A stretch of DNA of 64,000 nucleotides, from NCBI GenBank assembly GCA_003151955.1, contig PLZB01000061.1, forward strand, positions 1 through 64,000, in the 5' to 3' direction. Each line of letters opens with the position of its first letter. The stretch's first letter is position 1. Below are positions 8,406 through 17,907 of the stretch, piece after piece. The position numbers and the translations under genes are program-made. The notes under the pieces were generated by a model that was not told where the DNA came from, searched no databases, and was given only the letters and a program-made list of their open reading frames with translations. The stretch comes from Acidimicrobiaceae bacterium. Lineage in GTDB: Bacteria; Actinomycetota; Acidimicrobiia; Acidimicrobiales; UBA8190.

Positions 8406-11400
8406 TCAGCTGCTCGGGGCCCCGGCAGTCGCAGGGGTCAAGGCCCCGGAGCGGTTGATGGTCGACTCGTCGGTGCCCAGGTAGGAGTCGATGACCCGGG
8501 GGTGGGCCAGGACCTCGGCCGGGGTCCCCTCGGCGATGACCTCCCCCAGCTCCAGGGCGATCATCCGGTCGCAGATGGAGGAGAGGAGGGGCATGTCGTG
8601 CTCGATGACGAGGATGGAGCAGCCCGAGTGCTGCTGGACCCGCTGGAGGAGGGGGCCCATGGCCTCGGTCTCGCGCTGGGCCACCCCACCCGAGGGCTCG
8701 TCGAGGAGGAGGACGGCGGGGTCCTGGGCCAGGACGCAGGCCAGCTCCACGATCCGCCTGGTGCCGGTGGAGAGCTCCCCGGTGAGCTTCTCCCGGAAGG
8801 CCTCGAGGCTCATGACGCCGATGAGCTCGGCGACCCGGTCGGCCACCTTGACCTCGCTGTCGAGTGAGGCCGGGAGCCGGAGGCCGGCAGCGACGAGGTC
8901 CCGGGAGTCGAGGTGGCGCTCGAGGGCGACGGCGATGGTCTCCTCCACGGTGAGCGAGGGGTAGAGCCGGGCCTCCTGGAAGGTCCGGCCCAGGCCGGCG
9001 GCGGCCCGGAGGTGGCAGGGCCAGGCCCCGATGTCGGCGCCCCCGAGGAGGATCCGGCCCCCGTCGACGGGGAGGAAGCCCGAGATGAGGTCCATCAGGG
9101 TGGTCTTCCCGGCCCCGTTGTGGCCGATGAGCCCGAGGATCTCCCCCTGGCGCAGGCCCAGGCTGACCTCGTTCGAGGCCACGATCCCACCGAATCGCTT
9201 GACGACGTGCCGGCACTCGAGGACCACGGGGGCGTCCTCGGGGGGGGCGGTCCGGGGCTCGTCGGCGGCCAGGGCAGCCCCCACCCCGGCGTGGACGGCG
9301 GGGGCGCCGGCGGCGCCGACACCGTCAGCGTCGCTGTCGTCGGGCTCGGAGCCGGTGACGGCCGAGGCCCCGGCGATGAAGACGGACCGGAGGATGTCGG
9401 GGCGGTCGAGGAGCTCGGCGGTCGGGCCCGAGAACCGGACCTCCCCCTTCTCCAGGAAGACGGCCCGATGGGCCAGCTCGAGGGCCACGTTCACGGACTG
9501 CTCCACCACCACGATGGTCGTCCCCTGGGCGTGGAGGTCCCGGACCACCTCGAGGAGCTGGGCCACGATGGTCGGGGCGAGGCCGAGGGAGAGCTCGTCG
9601 ATCATGAGGATCTCGGGCTTCACCATGAGGGCCATGGCCAGGGAGAGCATCTGCTGCTCTCCACCGGAGAGGTTCCCGGCCTGCTGGAGCCGGCGTTGCT
9701 CGAGGACGGGGAAGAGCTCGAGGACCCGTTGCCGGGCCGACTCGGCCTCGCCCCGGTCCTTGCGGACCATCCAGGCCCCGAGCCTGAGGTTCTCCTCGAT
9801 GGTGAGGGTGGGGAAGACCCCCCGCCCGCCGGGCATGAGGGAGAGCCCCTGGCGGGCGACCGCCTCGGGGGAGTTCCCCGTGATGGCCTTCCCGTCGAAC
9901 TCGACCGACCCCCGGCCCACCTTGACCAGCCCGCTGACCCCCTTCAGGAGGGTCGACTTCCCGGCCCCGTTCGTCCCCAGGAGGGCCACGATCTCCCCCC
10001 GCTCCACGTCGAGGTCGACGCCGAAGAGGATCTGGACGGGGCCGTAGGAGACCTCGACCTTCCGGCACCGCAGGAGCGGCGGCGCCGGGCCTCCCGGGGC
10101 GGAGCCGGCGAATTCGTCGTCCAGGAGGAGCTCGGCCGCGACGGCCGGGATCTCGGCCGTATCGGCCTCGGCCGGGTACTCGTCGGCGGCCCGCTCCCGG
10201 CGGTCGGCCACCAGACTCGGCACGAGGATCCCCCGCCGTTCGGCGACGACCCGGAGGAGGCGGTCCCGGATCCGGTTGACCGCCTCCCCGAGACCCCCGG
10301 GGAGGATGAGGAGGAGGACGAGGAGACCCGAGCCGGTGATGAGGAGCTGATACTGGGGGAAGGCGTGGGAGGCCACCTCGATGAGGGCCACCCCCATGAG
10401 GGCACCGCTGACGGAGCCGAGACCGCCGATGACGGCCATGGAGAAGACGAGGAGGCTGTCCGAGGAGGGGAAGGTGTGCTGGCCGATGGACCGCAGGGCC
10501 ACGGCGTAGAGGGCGCCGGCCATCCCGGCGATCGTCCCGGCCAGGACGAAGCCGACCAGCTTGGTCCGGACGGTGGGAACGGCCACGGCCCCGGCCGCCT
10601 TCTCGTTGTCCCGGGTGGCGAGGAGGACCCTTCCGGCCCGGGCCCGGCGGATCCCCTGGACGAAGAGGATCACGACGGCCAGGATCCCGAGGCAGAGGAA
10701 GTAGAAGGCCCGGCCGTTGGCCAGGTCGAACCGCTTCCAGAGGACGGGACGGAGGAAGCTCTGGGGGATGGCCGACTCGAAGTTGGTGGGGTTGATGAAG
10801 AAGTCGTCGACGGCCACGGCCAGGGCCAGGGTCACGACGGCCAGGAAGACCCCCCGGATCCGCAGGGCCGGGAAGCCGACCAGGACGGCCAGGACGGCTC
10901 CGACGGCGCCGGCGACGACGAGGGAGAGGAAGAGGTCGAGGTTGGCCTTCTCGATGAGGTTCCCGGCCACCACCCCGCCCACCCCGGCGAAGGCCATCTG
11001 GCCCAGGCTGATGCTCCCCGACCAGCCCGAGAGGAGGACGAGGGAGACGGCCACGATCCCGAGGATCACGGCCACGGTGTACTGGAGGACCGTCCCCGGT
11101 CCCGACACCAGGGGGACCACGACGGCCACGGCCACGACGGCGACGAGGACGGCGGCCCGGGCCGCCACCACCTCGGGGAGCCGGCGGAGGATGGACGGGA
11201 TCGGCTTCATCGTTCCGGTGGCCAGCCAGGACTCCTCGGAGTCCCGGGCCCGGCCCGAGGCCTTCCGCTGGGCCAGGAGGGCGAGGAGGATGACGGCGAA
11301 GTTCACGAGGTCGGTGACGGACTGCTTGGAGACGTTGAACCCGATGATGCTGTCGACGACCCCGAGGGCCACGGCGGCCCCGAAGGCCACCGGCAGTCGC

Positions 11401-12227
11401 TCCATCCGGGCCACGACGGCGGCGGCCAGGGGGAGGAGGAGGAGTTGGGGGCCGGCCCCGGCCGAGAGGGTCAGGCCCTGGGAGGGGGCGTTGACCAGAA
11501 CCGTCAGGGCCGCCAGGGCCCCGGCGATGACCCAGACCAGGGTGGAGAGCCGCTTGACGGGGATCCCGAGGAGCATGGCCCGGTCCGAGTTGTCGGCCAC
11601 CGACCGGACGGCCACCCCGGCGTCGGTCCGGAGGAGGAACCAGCCCAGGCCGGCCAGGACGAGGGGAACGACGGCGGCGATGAGGAGGTCGTCGCCGTTG
11701 AAGAGGACGGGGTGGATGAGGACGTGGTGACTCGAGAGCGGGGTCTGGAACCCGCCGACCAGGGGCGGTCCCCCCAGCCAGCCCGGCTCGAGGAGTTGGA
11801 TCCCCCCGAGGACCTGGGCCAGGCCGATGGTGGCCACCGTGACGACGAGCCGGGGGGCGTTGAAGAACCGCCGCATGACGAAGACGTCGACCGCAGCCCC
11901 GAGGAGTCCTCCCAGGACGATCCCGACCAGGACGCAGAGGAACCAGTTGACGTGGTGCCCGAGGTTCAGCATCACCCCGAAGGTCCCCGCGGCGGCACCC
12001 ATGGCCCCGTAGGAGAAATTGATGACCCGGTTGGCCCGGTAGGTGAGGACGAGGCCGAGGGCGAGGAGGCCGTTGACCGCCCCGAGCTCGGCCCCCTGGA
12101 GGAGGACCCCGGGGGGGAAGGTCCGCCCGTCGACGGCATTGAGGGCGGCCGCGGCCAGCAGGGCGGCCAGGATCAGGGCCGGGGCCCGGAGCTTCCGGGG
12201 GATTCGGGTCAGGGAGAGGGTCGTCAT
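8406..12227 (-). CDS. Four-domain fused branched-chain-type ABC transporter (LivH-LivM-LivF-LivG in one chain)
   Basis: A 1273-residue polypeptide joining all membrane and ATPase parts of a hydrophobic-amino-acid-type (HAAT) importer. Residues about 20-325 are a LivH permease (GLVLTYRANRVINFSYGAMG). Residues about 340-690 are a LivM permease (LGQMAFAGVGGVVAG). Residues about 715-965 are a LivF ATPase with Walker A GTNGAGKST near 750 and signature LSGGEQQ near 852. Residues about 1005-1250 are a LivG ATPase with Walker A GHNGAGKTT near 1037, a variant signature LSTGTRR and Walker B AVLLLDEPSG. Linkers between domains are Ala/Pro/acidic. These parts are usually four genes. No internal stop breaks the frame, and the upstream substrate-binding protein gene ends 9 bp before the start. 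Confidence 0.93.
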   Translation of the reverse strand: MTTLSLTRIPRKLRAPALILAALLAAAALNAVDGRTFPPGVLLQGAELGAVNGLLALGLVLTYRANRVINFSYGAMGAAAGTFGVMLNLGHHVNWFLCVLVGIVLGGLLGAAVDVFVMRRFFNAPRLVVTVATIGLAQVLGGIQLLEPGWLGGPPLVGGFQTPLSSHHVLIHPVLFNGDDLLIAAVVPLVLAGLGWFLLRTDAGVAVRSVADNSDRAMLLGIPVKRLSTLVWVIAGALAALTVLVNAPSQGLTLSAGAGPQLLLLPLAAAVVARMERLPVAFGAAVALGVVDSIIGFNVSKQSVTDLVNFAVILLALLAQRKASGRARDSEESWLATGTMKPIPSILRRLPEVVAARAAVLVAVVAVAVVVPLVSGPGTVLQYTVAVILGIVAVSLVLLSGWSGSISLGQMAFAGVGGVVAGNLIEKANLDLFLSLVVAGAVGAVLAVLVGFPALRIRGVFLAVVTLALAVAVDDFFINPTNFESAIPQSFLRPVLWKRFDLANGRAFYFLCLGILAVVILFVQGIRRARAGRVLLATRDNEKAAGAVAVPTVRTKLVGFVLAGTIAGMAGALYAVALRSIGQHTFPSSDSLLVFSMAVIGGLGSVSGALMGVALIEVASHAFPQYQLLITGSGLLVLLLILPGGLGEAVNRIRDRLLRVVAERRGILVPSLVADRRERAADEYPAEADTAEIPAVAAELLLDDEFAGSAPGGPAPPLLRCRKVEVSYGPVQILFGVDLDVERGEIVALLGTNGAGKSTLLKGVSGLVKVGRGSVEFDGKAITGNSPEAVARQGLSLMPGGRGVFPTLTIEENLRLGAWMVRKDRGEAESARQRVLELFPVLEQRRLQQAGNLSGGEQQMLSLAMALMVKPEILMIDELSLGLAPTIVAQLLEVVRDLHAQGTTIVVVEQSVNVALELAHRAVFLEKGEVRFSGPTAELLDRPDILRSVFIAGASAVTGSEPDDSDADGVGAAGAPAVHAGVGAALAADEPRTAPPEDAPVVLECRHVVKRFGGIVASNEVSLGLRQGEILGLIGHNGAGKTTLMDLISGFLPVDGGRILLGGADIGAWPCHLRAAAGLGRTFQEARLYPSLTVEETIAVALERHLDSRDLVAAGLRLPASLDSEVKVADRVAELIGVMSLEAFREKLTGELSTGTRRIVELACVLAQDPAVLLLDEPSGGVAQRETEAMGPLLQRVQQHSGCSILVIEHDMPLLSSICDRMIALELGEVIAEGTPAEVLAHPRVIDSYLGTDESTINRSGALTPATAGAPSS

Positions 12228-12236
12228 GGGAGGTCG

Positions 12237-14027
12237 CTAGCAGCTGCTCGGGTAGCAGGACGGGAAGGGGGGCTTGCCGGTGGGGTACTGGCCGGGCAGG
12301 TACCGGGGGCTGGCCACCACGTAGGAGCCGGCCTTCCCGTTGAAGGTGGACTGCTTGGTCGGGTTCCAGTAGATGACCCAGGAGTCCCGCTGGGGGGTGT
12401 AGGTGCCGGACGGGAACTTCCAGGTCCCGAACTCGGCGTTGGACGCTCCTGCCACGCTGCCCGGATAGGCCCGCATCCCCTGCTCGAAGCTCTGGGGGGT
12501 GAGGGTGGGCCCGGCCATCTGGATCCCGATGACCATCATGTACATCTGGGCGTAGAGGAGGTCGACGACGTTGGCCGGCTCGTCGCCCCGGACCGACTTG
12601 TAGGCGCTGTAGCCCAGGGTGGCCGCCTTGGGGAGGGTGGGCCCGGCGTAGCTGACCCCGAAGGCGTGGGCCCACTCGGACTGGTCGAAGAGCTGCCCGA
12701 CGATGTCGGTGTCGGTGAGGGCCACCCCCACCACCCCCCATTCGGGGCTGTAGCTCTGCTCGTGGGCCCGGGAGGTCAGGTAGACGGGGAAGATCGGGTC
12801 GCAGCCGCAGAGGATGGTGGTCACCCCGTCGTTCTGGAGCTTCGAGATGACCGATGCGGCCTGGCTGGACAGCGTGGAGAGGTCGAGCTGGTACTGGATG
12901 TCGTCGGTGACGGTGATGCCGTGGCCCTGGAGGTACTTGACGGCCGCGTTGGCACAGTCCTGGTACCAGGGGTTGTCGGGGGCGATCACGGCGTACTTCC
13001 GGGGCTTCCCGGCCTGGGATCCCCCGGCGAAGGCGGCCGGGCCCGGGGCCAGCTCGTTGACGGCGAACTCGGCGGCGGTGCTGGCCACGTCGTTGCACTC
13101 GGTGGCCAGGCTCCACTCGTAGGGGGCCCGCTGGCCCATCCAGTTGGCCGAGAGGTAGGGGGAACCGAAGGCGATGACCTTCTGCTGGGCCAGGGCGTCG
13201 TCGTAGGGCTCGCTGACCCCGTTGAGCTCGCCGAAGGCATGGAGCTGTTGGCCGGCCGTGATGGCATCGGCCTGGGCCTGCTGCTGGCCCTCCCCCAGGA
13301 GCTCGTTCGTGATGCTCCCCTGGCCGTTGTAGAAGTGGACGTCGAGCTTCCTGCCGTAGAGCTGGAAGTTCTTGTTGAAGTAGTCCTCGAGGCCCTGGAT
13401 GGTCCGCTCGATGTCGGCCTGGCTGTCCGAGAACTGGGCGCCCCCGATGGCGGCCAGCTGCTGCTGGAAGCTGGTGGCGTCGCTCGTCACCCGGTAGCTC
13501 ACCGTGATGGTCGAACCGGACACCCCCTGGGAGGTGGCCCCCCCGTTGCTCCCCGAGAAGGCGATGCAGGGCGGGGAGTAGGGGTCGCCGGGAACCTGGA
13601 GGCTCTTCCCCGGACAGGGGCTCCCGGGCACCACCGCGGCGGTGGCCCTGGTCGACCCCGAACCGCCGGAGCCGGACGATCCCCCGCTCGATCCACCCGC
13701 GGCCGCGGTGGCCCCGGAGGACCCCGAGGATCCGGCCGTGCTCCCGCCCGACCCGGAGCTCCCGGCCGAGCCCGACGAGCCGGCCGTGGCCGCCGACCCG
13801 CCCGTCCCCGACGATCCCCCGGTCTGGCCGACCCCGTTGCTGAGGTGGACGACCTCCTGCTCGGGGGCGACGGTGGGGACGAAGAGGGCCATGAGGACGA
13901 AGGCGACGAGGAGGACGACGAGGGGGCCGTAGCCCTTGGCCAGGCGTCGTTCCCCCGGGCTGCCCGGCAGCCGGAGCTGGGCCCGGGCCGGGACCGGGGC
14001 CGGGACGGATCCGTCGGCGGTGGTCAT
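12237..14027 (-). CDS. Membrane-tethered substrate-binding protein of the Liv-type transporter
   Basis: A 596-residue type 1 periplasmic-binding-fold protein. A cytosolic N-terminus is followed by one membrane helix (about 32-55). There is no lipobox, so it is anchored by this helix. Residues about 60-130 are a Gly/Ser/Ala linker, then a two-lobed ligand-binding domain (about 140-596) with features such as DIERTIQGLEDYFNKN, YAVIAPDNPWYQDCANAA and GCDPIFPVYLTSRA. Several Cys residues, including two near the C-terminal end, may form disulfides. The ligand is unknown. Its ATG overlaps the stop of the upstream secreted-protein gene by 4 nt, and the transporter gene follows 9 bp downstream. Confidence 0.88.
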   Translation of the reverse strand: MTTADGSVPAPVPARAQLRLPGSPGERRLAKGYGPLVVLLVAFVLMALFVPTVAPEQEVVHLSNGVGQTGGSSGTGGSAATAGSSGSAGSSGSGGSTAGSSGSSGATAAAGGSSGGSSGSGGSGSTRATAAVVPGSPCPGKSLQVPGDPYSPPCIAFSGSNGGATSQGVSGSTITVSYRVTSDATSFQQQLAAIGGAQFSDSQADIERTIQGLEDYFNKNFQLYGRKLDVHFYNGQGSITNELLGEGQQQAQADAITAGQQLHAFGELNGVSEPYDDALAQQKVIAFGSPYLSANWMGQRAPYEWSLATECNDVASTAAEFAVNELAPGPAAFAGGSQAGKPRKYAVIAPDNPWYQDCANAAVKYLQGHGITVTDDIQYQLDLSTLSSQAASVISKLQNDGVTTILCGCDPIFPVYLTSRAHEQSYSPEWGVVGVALTDTDIVGQLFDQSEWAHAFGVSYAGPTLPKAATLGYSAYKSVRGDEPANVVDLLYAQMYMMVIGIQMAGPTLTPQSFEQGMRAYPGSVAGASNAEFGTWKFPSGTYTPQRDSWVIYWNPTKQSTFNGKAGSYVVASPRYLPGQYPTGKPPFPSCYPSSC

Positions 14028-15544
14028 CGTTCTCCTTCAGGGGCGAACCGCCGGCGGCGGCGGTAGCGGGCCAGGTCGGCAATGGTGAAGCCGACGACGA
14101 CGGCCACGCCGGCCAGGCCGACGGGGACGGCGGCCCCGGGGCTGCAACCCCCGCCGGCCGGGCTGAGGCTGTGGCAGCTCACGGACCGGGTCAGGGGTCC
14201 GAGGGCCTCGGCCCCGGGGGTCCCGGTCGAGGCCGTGGTCCCGGGGGCGGCGGCCCCGGCTGGACTCCCGGTGCTCCCCGTGCTGCCGCTGTCGAGGCTG
14301 CCCCCGGTGGTGACGGCCGGGGTGGTGTCGACGGTGGAGCCGCCGCCGAGGTCGACGGAGGGGGTCCCGCCGTCGGAGGCGGTGCTGGACCCCAGGAGGC
14401 CGAAGGTCCCGAAGGGGTTCCCGTAGGCGGTCCCGTCGGTGACGGCCCGGGCCCCTCCGAGCTCGATGTCGAGGTTCCCTCCGCCGGCCAGGACCCCGAG
14501 GGAGATGTCACCGACGAGGAGGCCGATGCCGAGCTTGCAGGAGACCCCCAGAACGGCCTTGTCGATGGCGTCCCGCAGCGGCTGGGCCGGCCCGAGGAGG
14601 GGACCGACCACCGCGGCGCCGAGGGCCGAGCCGTCGATGCCGATGGACATCGGGGTCTCGACCTGGGTCCCGTCCGGTTCCGTGACGGCCTGGGGCGGGG
14701 TCAGGTGGAAGCCGGTGGCGACCAGGGCGGTGTTGACGATGGTGAAGACCTGGGCCAGGGAGTCGGTGGACACGGGGATGGCGATTCCGGCCACGGTGAC
14801 CGATCCGACGGCGAAGGACCCGGTGGCGGTGGTGGTGGCCCCCGTCCGCTGGGTGGACACCCAGTGGAGACCGCTCAGGACGATGAGGCCGCCCATGAGG
14901 GAGACCTTCTGGATGTCGGCGGTGGAGACGGCCTCCCGGGTCTGGCCCCCGATGATCTGGGTCTCGGCCGTGCTCTGGGCGCCGGCGATGTCGAAGCTGC
15001 CCGGGACCCCGAGGTCGGAGATCTTGGTCACCGCCGAGGAGGAGGGCTGGGAGGTGGCCGAGGCCTGCTCGACCCCGGCGCCCGCCCCGCCCGGAACCCC
15101 GGCCACCGTCTTCGTCTGGTTCTGGGTCGAGCCCGTCGACTCGGCCTCGGCCGGCTGGGGGAGCTGGCTGGCGTTGATGGTCGGGGCCGAGCCGTCGCAG
15201 CCGGTGGAGGTCAGGGAGAGCCCGATGGCGCCGGTGTCGAGGGTCTGGGACTTGGCCTGGCCCTGGCTGGCCTGGAAGTCGGCGATCGAGGTGGCCAGGG
15301 TGACGGCGTAGTTGAGGCCGGCGGTGCTGGGGGCGAAGGCGATGGCCTGGGCCACGGCGGTCCCCTCACCGGGGACGAAGGCGGTGTCGGCGCCGGCCGG
15401 GGGACTGGAGGAGAGGGTGGTGACGGCGGAGGCCCCGAAGGTGGCGGCCACGGCCAGGGCAGCCAGCCCGGTCCGGCGGAAGGACCCCCTGAAGGGGACG
15501 GCTCCCGCCCGTCGCATCGCCCTGGTGCCTCCCCCGGTGTCCAT
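14024..15544 (-). CDS. Secreted, C-terminally anchored surface protein of the transporter operon
   Basis: A 506-residue exported protein with no recognised catalytic domain. An Arg-rich N-terminus and hydrophobic stretch (about 24-50) end in PAGADT, a likely signal-peptide cleavage region. The mature part is rich in Thr, Ser, Gly and Ala with beta-type sequence (AGLNYAVTLATSIADFQ, GGLIVLSGLHWVS). A Thr/Ser/Gly-rich linker (about 385-455) leads to a final membrane helix and the basic tail RYRRRRRF, giving a wall- or membrane-attached topology. It is the first gene of the operon with the binding protein and transporter, so it may capture or gate the substrate at the cell surface; this role is inference. 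Confidence 0.75.
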   Translation of the reverse strand: MDTGGGTRAMRRAGAVPFRGSFRRTGLAALAVAATFGASAVTTLSSSPPAGADTAFVPGEGTAVAQAIAFAPSTAGLNYAVTLATSIADFQASQGQAKSQTLDTGAIGLSLTSTGCDGSAPTINASQLPQPAEAESTGSTQNQTKTVAGVPGGAGAGVEQASATSQPSSSAVTKISDLGVPGSFDIAGAQSTAETQIIGGQTREAVSTADIQKVSLMGGLIVLSGLHWVSTQRTGATTTATGSFAVGSVTVAGIAIPVSTDSLAQVFTIVNTALVATGFHLTPPQAVTEPDGTQVETPMSIGIDGSALGAAVVGPLLGPAQPLRDAIDKAVLGVSCKLGIGLLVGDISLGVLAGGGNLDIELGGARAVTDGTAYGNPFGTFGLLGSSTASDGGTPSVDLGGGSTVDTTPAVTTGGSLDSGSTGSTGSPAGAAAPGTTASTGTPGAEALGPLTRSVSCHSLSPAGGGCSPGAAVPVGLAGVAVVVGFTIADLARYRRRRRFAPEGER

Positions 15545-15578
15545 CGTGAGGGGAACGGGTCAGCGGGGGGAACCTTGC

Positions 15579-16244
15579 TCAGCTGTCTCCGACCCCGCCC
15601 CGGGAGGCGGCCAGGGCAGCCGCCATGGCCTCGAGGACGGAGGGCTCGACCCCAAGGGCGACGGAGACGGCGTGGACGAGGACGTCCTCCTGGATGGCGA
15701 TCAGGGTGGACCGGTCGAGGTCGCCATGGCGGAGCCAGTCCAGGGTGGACTCCTCGACGAAGCCGACCCATCCCCGGGCCGCCACCCGGAGGGCGGGCTC
15801 GGCAGTGGCCTGGCCCAGGGCGTCGAGGACCCGGCCGGTGAAGGTGGCCCGGTTGGCGTCGAAGACGGCCTGGAGCTCGGGATCGGCCCCGGCCGCCCCC
15901 CGGACGAGGCCGACGTAGAGGGCCTCGTTCTCGGCCACGTAGCCGACGTAGGCCTCGAGGGAGGACCGGAGCCGGTCCAGGGGGGGGAGATCGCGGCCGG
16001 TGTCGGTGACCTCGAGAAGCTGGGCCGCGGCGGCGGCGGCGACGGCGAGGTGGAAGTCCCGCTTGCTGGCGAAGTAGTGGAAGAGCAGTCCCCGGGAGAT
16101 CCCCGCCGCGGCGGCGATCTCCTCGATCCCGACCCGGTCCAGCGGCTGTGTGGCCAGCATGGTCAGTCCCAGCTCGATGAGCTGGGACCGGCGGTCCTCG
16201 GCCTCGAGCCGGACCCGGGGGCGGGTGCTGGTCCTGGTTGCCAC
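15579..16244 (-). CDS. TetR-family regulator of the transporter/monooxygenase module
   Basis: A 221-residue TetR/AcrR regulator. The DNA-binding domain reads RRSQLIELGLTMLATQPLDR, then IEEIAAAAGISRGLLFHYF, a standard helix-turn-helix; the C-terminal ligand domain is Ala-rich and helical. An upstream TTG at 16283 is open in frame, but its codons would run through a perfect palindromic operator, so the GTG at 16244 is preferred. Only 34 bp separate its stop from the downstream secreted-protein gene, suggesting one transcript with the transporter. The monooxygenase gene diverges from it across the operator region, so it probably controls itself, the importer and the oxidative genes. Confidence 0.85.
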   Translation of the reverse strand: MATRTSTRPRVRLEAEDRRSQLIELGLTMLATQPLDRVGIEEIAAAAGISRGLLFHYFASKRDFHLAVAAAAAAQLLEVTDTGRDLPPLDRLRSSLEAYVGYVAENEALYVGLVRGAAGADPELQAVFDANRATFTGRVLDALGQATAEPALRVAARGWVGFVEESTLDWLRHGDLDRSTLIAIQEDVLVHAVSVALGVEPSVLEAMAAALAASRGGVGDS

Positions 16245-16257
16245 GACGCCAAGAGTA

Positions 16258-16274
16258 GTTGAACTGAGTTCAAC
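16258..16274. promoter_or_regulatory. Perfect TetR-type operator
   Basis: GTTGAACTGAGTTCAAC is a 17-bp palindrome with 8-bp arms around a central G, 14 bp upstream of the preferred regulator start. A related site lies 24 bp further toward the monooxygenase gene. The symmetry and place fit an operator for the adjacent TetR protein. Confidence 0.72.
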
Positions 16275-16298
16275 AATGCGCAATACTGTCCCGATACT

Positions 16299-16315
16299 GT
16301 TGAACCTAGGTCAAT
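16299..16315. promoter_or_regulatory. Second, imperfect TetR-type operator
   Basis: GTTGAACCTAGGTCAAT matches the upstream perfect site at 13 of 17 positions and keeps the TTGAAC and TCAA half-site core. It sits 20 bp upstream of the monooxygenase start codon, where a bound repressor would block transcription of the divergent unit. Confidence 0.6.
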
Positions 16316-16335
16316 AGAGGTCCGGGAGGGATCAG

Positions 16336-17856
16336 ATGACGACTGTCGATGCAGAGCGGGGGAAGCCGGGACCCGGCTCCGGCGACCGGCACCTGCCGGT
16401 GGCCATCGTCGGCAGCGGCTTTGCCGGCCTGGGCACGGCCATCAGGCTGCGGCAGGCCGGGATCGAGTTCGCAGTGTTCGAGAAGGCGGACCGCCTCGGG
16501 GGGACCTGGCGGGACAACAGCTATCCGGGGAGCCGCTGCGACGTCCCCTCCCACCTCTACTCCTTCTCCTTCGCCCCCAACCCGGGCTGGACCCACACCT
16601 ACCCCACCCAGGGGGAGCTCTGGGAGTATCTCGAGGAGACGGCCCGCCGGTTCGAGGTGGCCGACGCCATCCGATTCGGCCAGGAGGTGGAGCAGGCCCG
16701 GTGGGACGGCGAGGCCGGGCACTGGGAGATCGACACCACGGCGGGGCGGTTCACGGCCGGCAGCCTCGTCCTCGGCAACGGCCCCCTGAGCGCACCCTCG
16801 GTCCCCGACGTCGAGGGTCTCGAGGACTTCGAGGGGACGGTGTTCCACTCGGCGGCCTGGGACCACGACCACGACCTGGCCGGGGAGCGGGTGGCCGTCA
16901 TCGGGACGGGGGCCTCGGCCATCCAGTTCATCCCCGAGATCCAGCCCCAGGTCGACGAACTGGTCGTCTTCCAGCGAACCCCGGGCTGGGTCCTCCCCCA
17001 TCCCGACCGGGCCATCCACCCCTGGGAGCGGAGGCTCTACCGGGCCTTCCCCCCGGCCCAGCGGGCCGTGCGCTGGACCATCTACTGGGCCCGGGAGCTG
17101 ACCGCCATCCCCTTCGTCAAGCGCCCCCGGATGATGCGCCACGTCCAGAGGATCGCCTCCGGGCACCTCCGGCGCCAGGTGGCCGATCCGACGCTGCGGA
17201 CCAAGCTCACCCCGGACTACTCGCCGGGCTGCAAGCGGCTCCTCCTCTCCGACGACTACTACCCGGCCCTGGCCTCCCCCAACGTCGAGGTCGTCACCGA
17301 CCGGATCGCCGGGGTGACCCGGACCGGGATCCGGACCGCCGACGGGCGGGAGCGGCCCGTCGACACCATCATCCTGGGCACGGGCTTCAAGGTCGTCGAC
17401 AACCCCGCCTTCGACATCGTGGTCGGGCCCGAGGGCCGGACGCTGGGCCAGGCGTTCCAGGACAAGGGGATGGCCGCCTACCTGGGGACCACCGTCCCGG
17501 GGTTCCCCAACCTCTTCGTCATCGGCGGGCCGAACACCGGGATCGGTCACACCTCGCTGGTGTTCATGTACGAGGCCCAGATCCACTACCTGGTGGCGGC
17601 GCTCAGGACCCTCGAGGAGCGGGGGGCGACCAGCCTGGAGGTCCGCCGGGAGCCCTTCGACGCCTACAACGCCGACCTCCAGCGCCGGATGCGGCACACC
17701 GTCTGGAGCACGGGAGGCTGCCGGAGCTGGTACCTCGACGCCCACGGCAACAACCCGACACTGTGGCCCGACTGGACCTGGCGGTTCTTCCTCCGGACCC
17801 GGACGGTGCGACCCGAGGACTACCGCTTCGAGCCGGCCCGGACCGGGCCGGCCTGA
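16336..17856 (+). CDS. Flavin-containing monooxygenase, Baeyer-Villiger type
   Basis: A 506-residue FAD/NADPH monooxygenase that would insert oxygen into a ketone or oxidise a heteroatom. The FAD Rossmann motif GSGFAGLG lies at residues 26-33. The Baeyer-Villiger fingerprint appears as FEGTVFHSAAWDHD near 170, a variant with Ser after His and no final Pro. The NADPH motif GTGASA is near 190. The conserved GCRSWY region is near the C-terminus. GGAGGG stands five bases before the ATG at 16336. A short-chain dehydrogenase gene follows 51 bp downstream, and the operator upstream ties it to TetR control together with the importer. Confidence 0.9.
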   Translation: MTTVDAERGKPGPGSGDRHLPVAIVGSGFAGLGTAIRLRQAGIEFAVFEKADRLGGTWRDNSYPGSRCDVPSHLYSFSFAPNPGWTHTYPTQGELWEYLEETARRFEVADAIRFGQEVEQARWDGEAGHWEIDTTAGRFTAGSLVLGNGPLSAPSVPDVEGLEDFEGTVFHSAAWDHDHDLAGERVAVIGTGASAIQFIPEIQPQVDELVVFQRTPGWVLPHPDRAIHPWERRLYRAFPPAQRAVRWTIYWARELTAIPFVKRPRMMRHVQRIASGHLRRQVADPTLRTKLTPDYSPGCKRLLLSDDYYPALASPNVEVVTDRIAGVTRTGIRTADGRERPVDTIILGTGFKVVDNPAFDIVVGPEGRTLGQAFQDKGMAAYLGTTVPGFPNLFVIGGPNTGIGHTSLVFMYEAQIHYLVAALRTLEERGATSLEVRREPFDAYNADLQRRMRHTVWSTGGCRSWYLDAHGNNPTLWPDWTWRFFLRTRTVRPEDYRFEPARTGPA

Positions 17857-17907
17857 CCGACCCGGCCCTCGGCACACCGCCCCGGCCCCTTCGGCCATCA
17901 TGGGGGC

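Noticed and set aside
13640-13860. Apparent tandem DNA repeats in the binding-protein gene
   Set aside because: They encode the Gly/Ser linker and are ordinary low-complexity coding sequence.
8913-14066. A 1717-residue open frame on the + strand and a 1585-residue frame on the - strand over the transporter operon
   Set aside because: Both are antisense or out-of-frame shadows caused by high GC; their sequences are low-complexity Gly/Pro/Arg/Asp runs with no domains.
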